A stretch of 64,000 nt of DNA from Thioclava pacifica DSM 10166 (GTDB taxonomy: Bacteria > Pseudomonadota > Alphaproteobacteria > Rhodobacterales > Rhodobacteraceae). Below are positions 61,762 to 64,000 of the stretch, one piece after another. Positions within the stretch are counted from its first letter, which is position 1; every line of letters starts with the position of its first letter. Below the pieces are notes generated by a model, which saw only the letters and a list, made by a program, of their open reading frames with translations, searched no databases and was not told the origin of the DNA. The DNA lies in the NCBI RefSeq assembly GCF_000714535.1, contig NZ_AUND01000001.1, positions 248,001 through 312,000 on the forward strand, written 5' to 3'. The translations under genes were made by a program, and so were the position numbers.

Positions 61762-62649
61762 ATGGATTTCAAGCGTCTCAAATATTTCCTCGCAGTGGCG
61801 GAGGAGTTGCATTTCGGGCGCGCGGCGAACCGGCTCGATATCGCACAGCCGCCGCTCTCGCGTCAGATCGCGGCGTTGGAAGCGGAGCTGGAAGTGCAGC
61901 TGTTCGACCGCTCGCGCAGCCAGATCCGCCTGACCCAGGCGGGCGAGGTGCTGCAAGACCATGCGCGGCAATTGCTCGACCGGCTCGATGCGGCTTATCG
62001 CGAGACCAAGCTGGTGGGATCGGGCGCCTCGGGGCGCTTGCGGATCGCCTTCGTGGGCTCTGCCTCGCACGGGGTTCTGCCGACACTGATCAAATCTTAT
62101 CGGTCGTTCTATCCGGAGGTCGAGTTGCAGCTTTCGGCGATGAACAATGCCGAACTGCAGAGTGCGCTGGTGAGCCGCGAGGTCGATATCGCGGTGGCGC
62201 GGCCGGTGCTTGAGGATGAAGAGTTCCGTCGCGAACCGCTTTGCACAGAACCTTTGATTCTCGCGTTGCCCGACAATTCCGAGCTGGGTACGCGCCCCGA
62301 GATCCGCCTTGCCGATCTGGCTGATCAGACCTTCGTTCTCTATCCGCGCAAACCCCGGCCCAGCTATGCCGACAAGGTGCTGGATATCTGCGCGCGCGAG
62401 GGGTTCAAGCCGAAGGCAACCGATCTGGCGCAAGATTTCCAATCTGCGATCAGCCTTGTTTCGGTGGGGGTGGGGATTGCCGTGGTGCCGGAATCGGTGT
62501 CGCGCACGCAACGCCCCGGCGTGATCTACAGGCCCTATATAGGCTATAATCCGGGCACCGGGCTGACCGTGCATGCGCGGCTCGACAACCGCGCGCCGCA
62601 AGTGATGCATTTCCTCGAGGTCACACGAAAATTCGCGAGAAAACAGTAA
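61762..62649 (+). CDS. LysR-family regulator of the catabolic cluster (second copy)
   Basis: A 295-residue LysR protein: MDFKRLKYFLAVAEELHFGR, AANRLDIAQPPLSRQIAALE, effector domain from IAFVGSASHGVLPTLIKSY. The EELHFGRAA sequence is shared with the first LysR protein, and both belong to the CatR/BenM side of the family. ATG 61762, with GGGAGGGAG upstream, is preferred to starts at 61723 or 61735. It converges with the GST gene. Which LysR controls which genes is not decided by the sequence. Confidence 0.9.
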   Translation: MDFKRLKYFLAVAEELHFGRAANRLDIAQPPLSRQIAALEAELEVQLFDRSRSQIRLTQAGEVLQDHARQLLDRLDAAYRETKLVGSGASGRLRIAFVGSASHGVLPTLIKSYRSFYPEVELQLSAMNNAELQSALVSREVDIAVARPVLEDEEFRREPLCTEPLILALPDNSELGTRPEIRLADLADQTFVLYPRKPRPSYADKVLDICAREGFKPKATDLAQDFQSAISLVSVGVGIAVVPESVSRTQRPGVIYRPYIGYNPGTGLTVHARLDNRAPQVMHFLEVTRKFARKQ

Positions 62650-62689
62650 GCTGCGCGGCGTAGCTGATGTGATGGATTGAGGCCTTCGC

Positions 62690-63325
62690 TCAGGTCGGGC
62701 GCGGGTCGTCGCGGAAGGTCGTAGCCTTGACGGAGGGTCGCTCGCTAAAGCCTTCATGCCATTTCGCCAAGGCCGGGCGGCCTTGGCGCCAACCCTCCGC
62801 ATCGAAGCGGAAATCGAGATAGCACAGCGCCACGCCGATGCTGAGATGGCCGATATCGAACGGTCGCTCGGTCAGCCGCGGGGCGTGGGTCTCCAGCCAG
62901 TCGGCAACCCGGTTCATCTTCGTGCGATACACGTCTAGCATCTGGTCGGAGCGCTGCGCCTCGGGGCGCATATTCAACTCGACCAGCCAGGGCAGCGCCA
63001 CATCCAGCAGCCCCGTTCCCAGTGCCTCGTCGCGTTCGGCCTCAAGCCGCGCCGCCGGATCGGACGGGAACAGTTGCGGCCCGCCCTTGCCCTCAAGATC
63101 GGCCCATTCGCAGACAACATGGCTGTCGAACAGCACCCGCCCGTCCTCGAGCTCCAGCGTCGGGATCTTCGACAGCGGATTGATCGCCATCAGCCCTTCA
63201 TGCGGGATCATCGGGTCGGCATGGGTGCGCACGGTTTCGACCGATGCGGCGAGACCTTTCTCATGCAGAGCGACCATCGCTTTGCGGACATAGGGCGAGC
63301 GCGGGGACCAGTGCAGGATCGGCAT
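62690..63325 (-). CDS. Glutathione S-transferase family protein
   Basis: A 211-residue two-domain GST. The thioredoxin-like N-terminal domain starts MPILHWSPRSPYVRKAMVAL, with the glutathione-binding NPLSKIPTLELEDGRVLFDS near 49-68. A helical C-terminal domain (about 88-200) follows. Ser at the start motif (SPRSPYVRK) is the likely catalytic residue. It lies 4 bp behind the catB-like gene, on the same strand. GSTs near aromatic genes act in ring-cleavage product isomerisation or dechlorination; the reaction here is unknown. Confidence 0.87.
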   Translation of the reverse strand: MPILHWSPRSPYVRKAMVALHEKGLAASVETVRTHADPMIPHEGLMAINPLSKIPTLELEDGRVLFDSHVVCEWADLEGKGGPQLFPSDPAARLEAERDEALGTGLLDVALPWLVELNMRPEAQRSDQMLDVYRTKMNRVADWLETHAPRLTERPFDIGHLSIGVALCYLDFRFDAEGWRQGRPALAKWHEGFSERPSVKATTFRDDPRPT

Positions 63326-63329
63326 CGGA

Positions 63330-64000
63330 TCAGCCCTTGCGCGCGCAGGCGGCCAGCGCGTCCTTGTTCACGGTGATGCCGAGGCCGGGGCCGGTCGGGC
63401 AATGGACGTGGAAATCGGCAAAGCGGATTTCGCCGCCGGTCAGGTCCGTCTTCAGGATCTTCGGGCCGAAATGTTCGCAGCCCCATTCCAGACGGGGCAG
63501 GGTGGAGAACACCGCCAGATGCGCCGCGGCCCCGATGCCGCTCTCGATCAGGCAGCCGCCATAGAGTTCCATGCCGCAGGCCTGTGCGATGCCGGCGGCG
63601 CGCTTGAGTTCGATCAGACCGCCCGATTTCACCAGTTTCAGCGAATAGACCGATCCCGCCGCCGAGGTGCCGTTGGCGACGATATCGGCGCCTGTGAAGG
63701 CGGCCTCGTCGACCATGACCGGGACCGCGACGCGGGCGGCGACGCGGGCGGTTGCGGCGATCAGGCCGGGGCGCAGGGGCTGTTCGATCAGCGACACACC
63801 CATCTCGGCCAGTTGCGGCAGGTAGCGGATCGCGGTTGCCTCGGTCCAGCCCTGGTTCACGTCGACGATGATCTCGGTCGCTTTGCCTTCCAGCGCCGAG
63901 ACGACCTTGCGCAGGCGGATCATGTCCTGATCGGGCGCGTTGAAACCGAGCTTGATCTTGAAGCGCCGATGCTCCCGCGCATCGAATTTGCGGTTGGCTT
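63330..64000 (-). CDS. catB: Muconate cycloisomerase (CatB-like), C-terminal part
   Basis: The frame is open to the window end, so the N-terminus is missing; at least 223 residues are present. Enolase-superfamily catalytic parts are seen in order: FKIKLGFN (KxK base), IIVDVNQGW and SLIEQPL and VMVDEAAF (metal-binding Asp, Glu, Asp), then LKLVKSGGL (second base Lys). The KSGG sequence and order fit muconate cycloisomerase, which turns cis,cis-muconate into muconolactone. A related MLE-group function remains possible. It is cotranscribed with the GST gene. Confidence 0.84.
   Translation of the reverse strand, partial: ANRKFDAREHRRFKIKLGFNAPDQDMIRLRKVVSALEGKATEIIVDVNQGWTEATAIRYLPQLAEMGVSLIEQPLRPGLIAATARVAARVAVPVMVDEAAFTGADIVANGTSAAGSVYSLKLVKSGGLIELKRAAGIAQACGMELYGGCLIESGIGAAAHLAVFSTLPRLEWGCEHFGPKILKTDLTGGEIRFADFHVHCPTGPGLGITVNKDALAACARKG

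Noticed and set aside
1-64000. CRISPR arrays, prophage or rRNA genes
   Set aside because: No regularly spaced direct repeats, phage structural genes or rRNA sequences were found; the repeats present are single dispersed palindromic elements.

Overview
This is a high-GC alphaproteobacterial chromosome segment, most likely from the Rhodobacteraceae. The pointers are the choXWV/betIBA choline locus, the pccR-pccB-pccA-mcm propionate locus with small lipoprotein genes between the carboxylase subunits, an ArgP/LysE pair, and a family-typical intergenic repeat ending in AAGAAGAAG. The genus cannot be fixed from the sequence alone. No phage, insertion sequence, CRISPR array or rRNA was seen. One tRNA is present, tRNA-Gly(CCC).

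Layout. 1-9972 holds mostly housekeeping genes: ybaK end, DUF3422, a PQQ-type sugar dehydrogenase, tRNA-Gly, a fasciclin protein, a RACo-like ASKHA protein, a YmdB phosphodiesterase, an SLC13/RCK permease and yebC. 10024-11007 is a single AT-rich gene with a HEPN-type R-x4-H motif, the only clearly foreign-looking gene. 11207-17417 carries an FKBP isomerase, transglutaminase, cupin, methyltransferase, sulfotransferase-like gene, argP/lysE and a DMT exporter. 17533-24878 is the choline locus: choX-(unknown 219 aa)-choW-choV diverges from betI-betB-betA across a palindromic operator, so choline uptake and its oxidation to glycine betaine are controlled together. 25129-37239 contains a thermonuclease-fold protein, a YdcH protein and the propionyl-CoA to succinyl-CoA genes (pccR, pccB, pccA, mcm). 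37372-46495 has a GNAT, a TerB/J-domain protein, an EEP hydrolase and a six-gene dipeptide ABC transporter/dipeptidase operon.

46617-64000 begins with an NDH-2 fused to a cyclic-nucleotide-binding domain and continues as an aromatic catabolic island. The beta-ketoadipate end steps (pcaR, pcaIJF, pcaD and, at the window edge, a catB-like gene) lie beside a meta-cleavage pathway limited to the oxalocrotonate branch (catechol 2,3-dioxygenase, dmpC, dmpI, dmpH, dmpE, dmpG, dmpF). An outer-membrane MetA-type protein and two LysR regulators accompany it. Together these convert catechol and muconate to pyruvate, acetyl-CoA and succinyl-CoA. No dmpD hydrolase, catA or catC is in the window.

The most notable unannotated signals are: five ATAAG/CTTAT half-sites spaced at exactly 10 bp between argP and lysE; a family of ATAC-N7-GTAT-like LysR sites in four intergenic regions that joins the ortho and meta genes; the solitary HEPN-like gene; the uncharacterised gene translationally coupled inside the choline transporter operon; and a 57-bp repeat, present in two identical copies, one of which ends exactly at the betA start codon.
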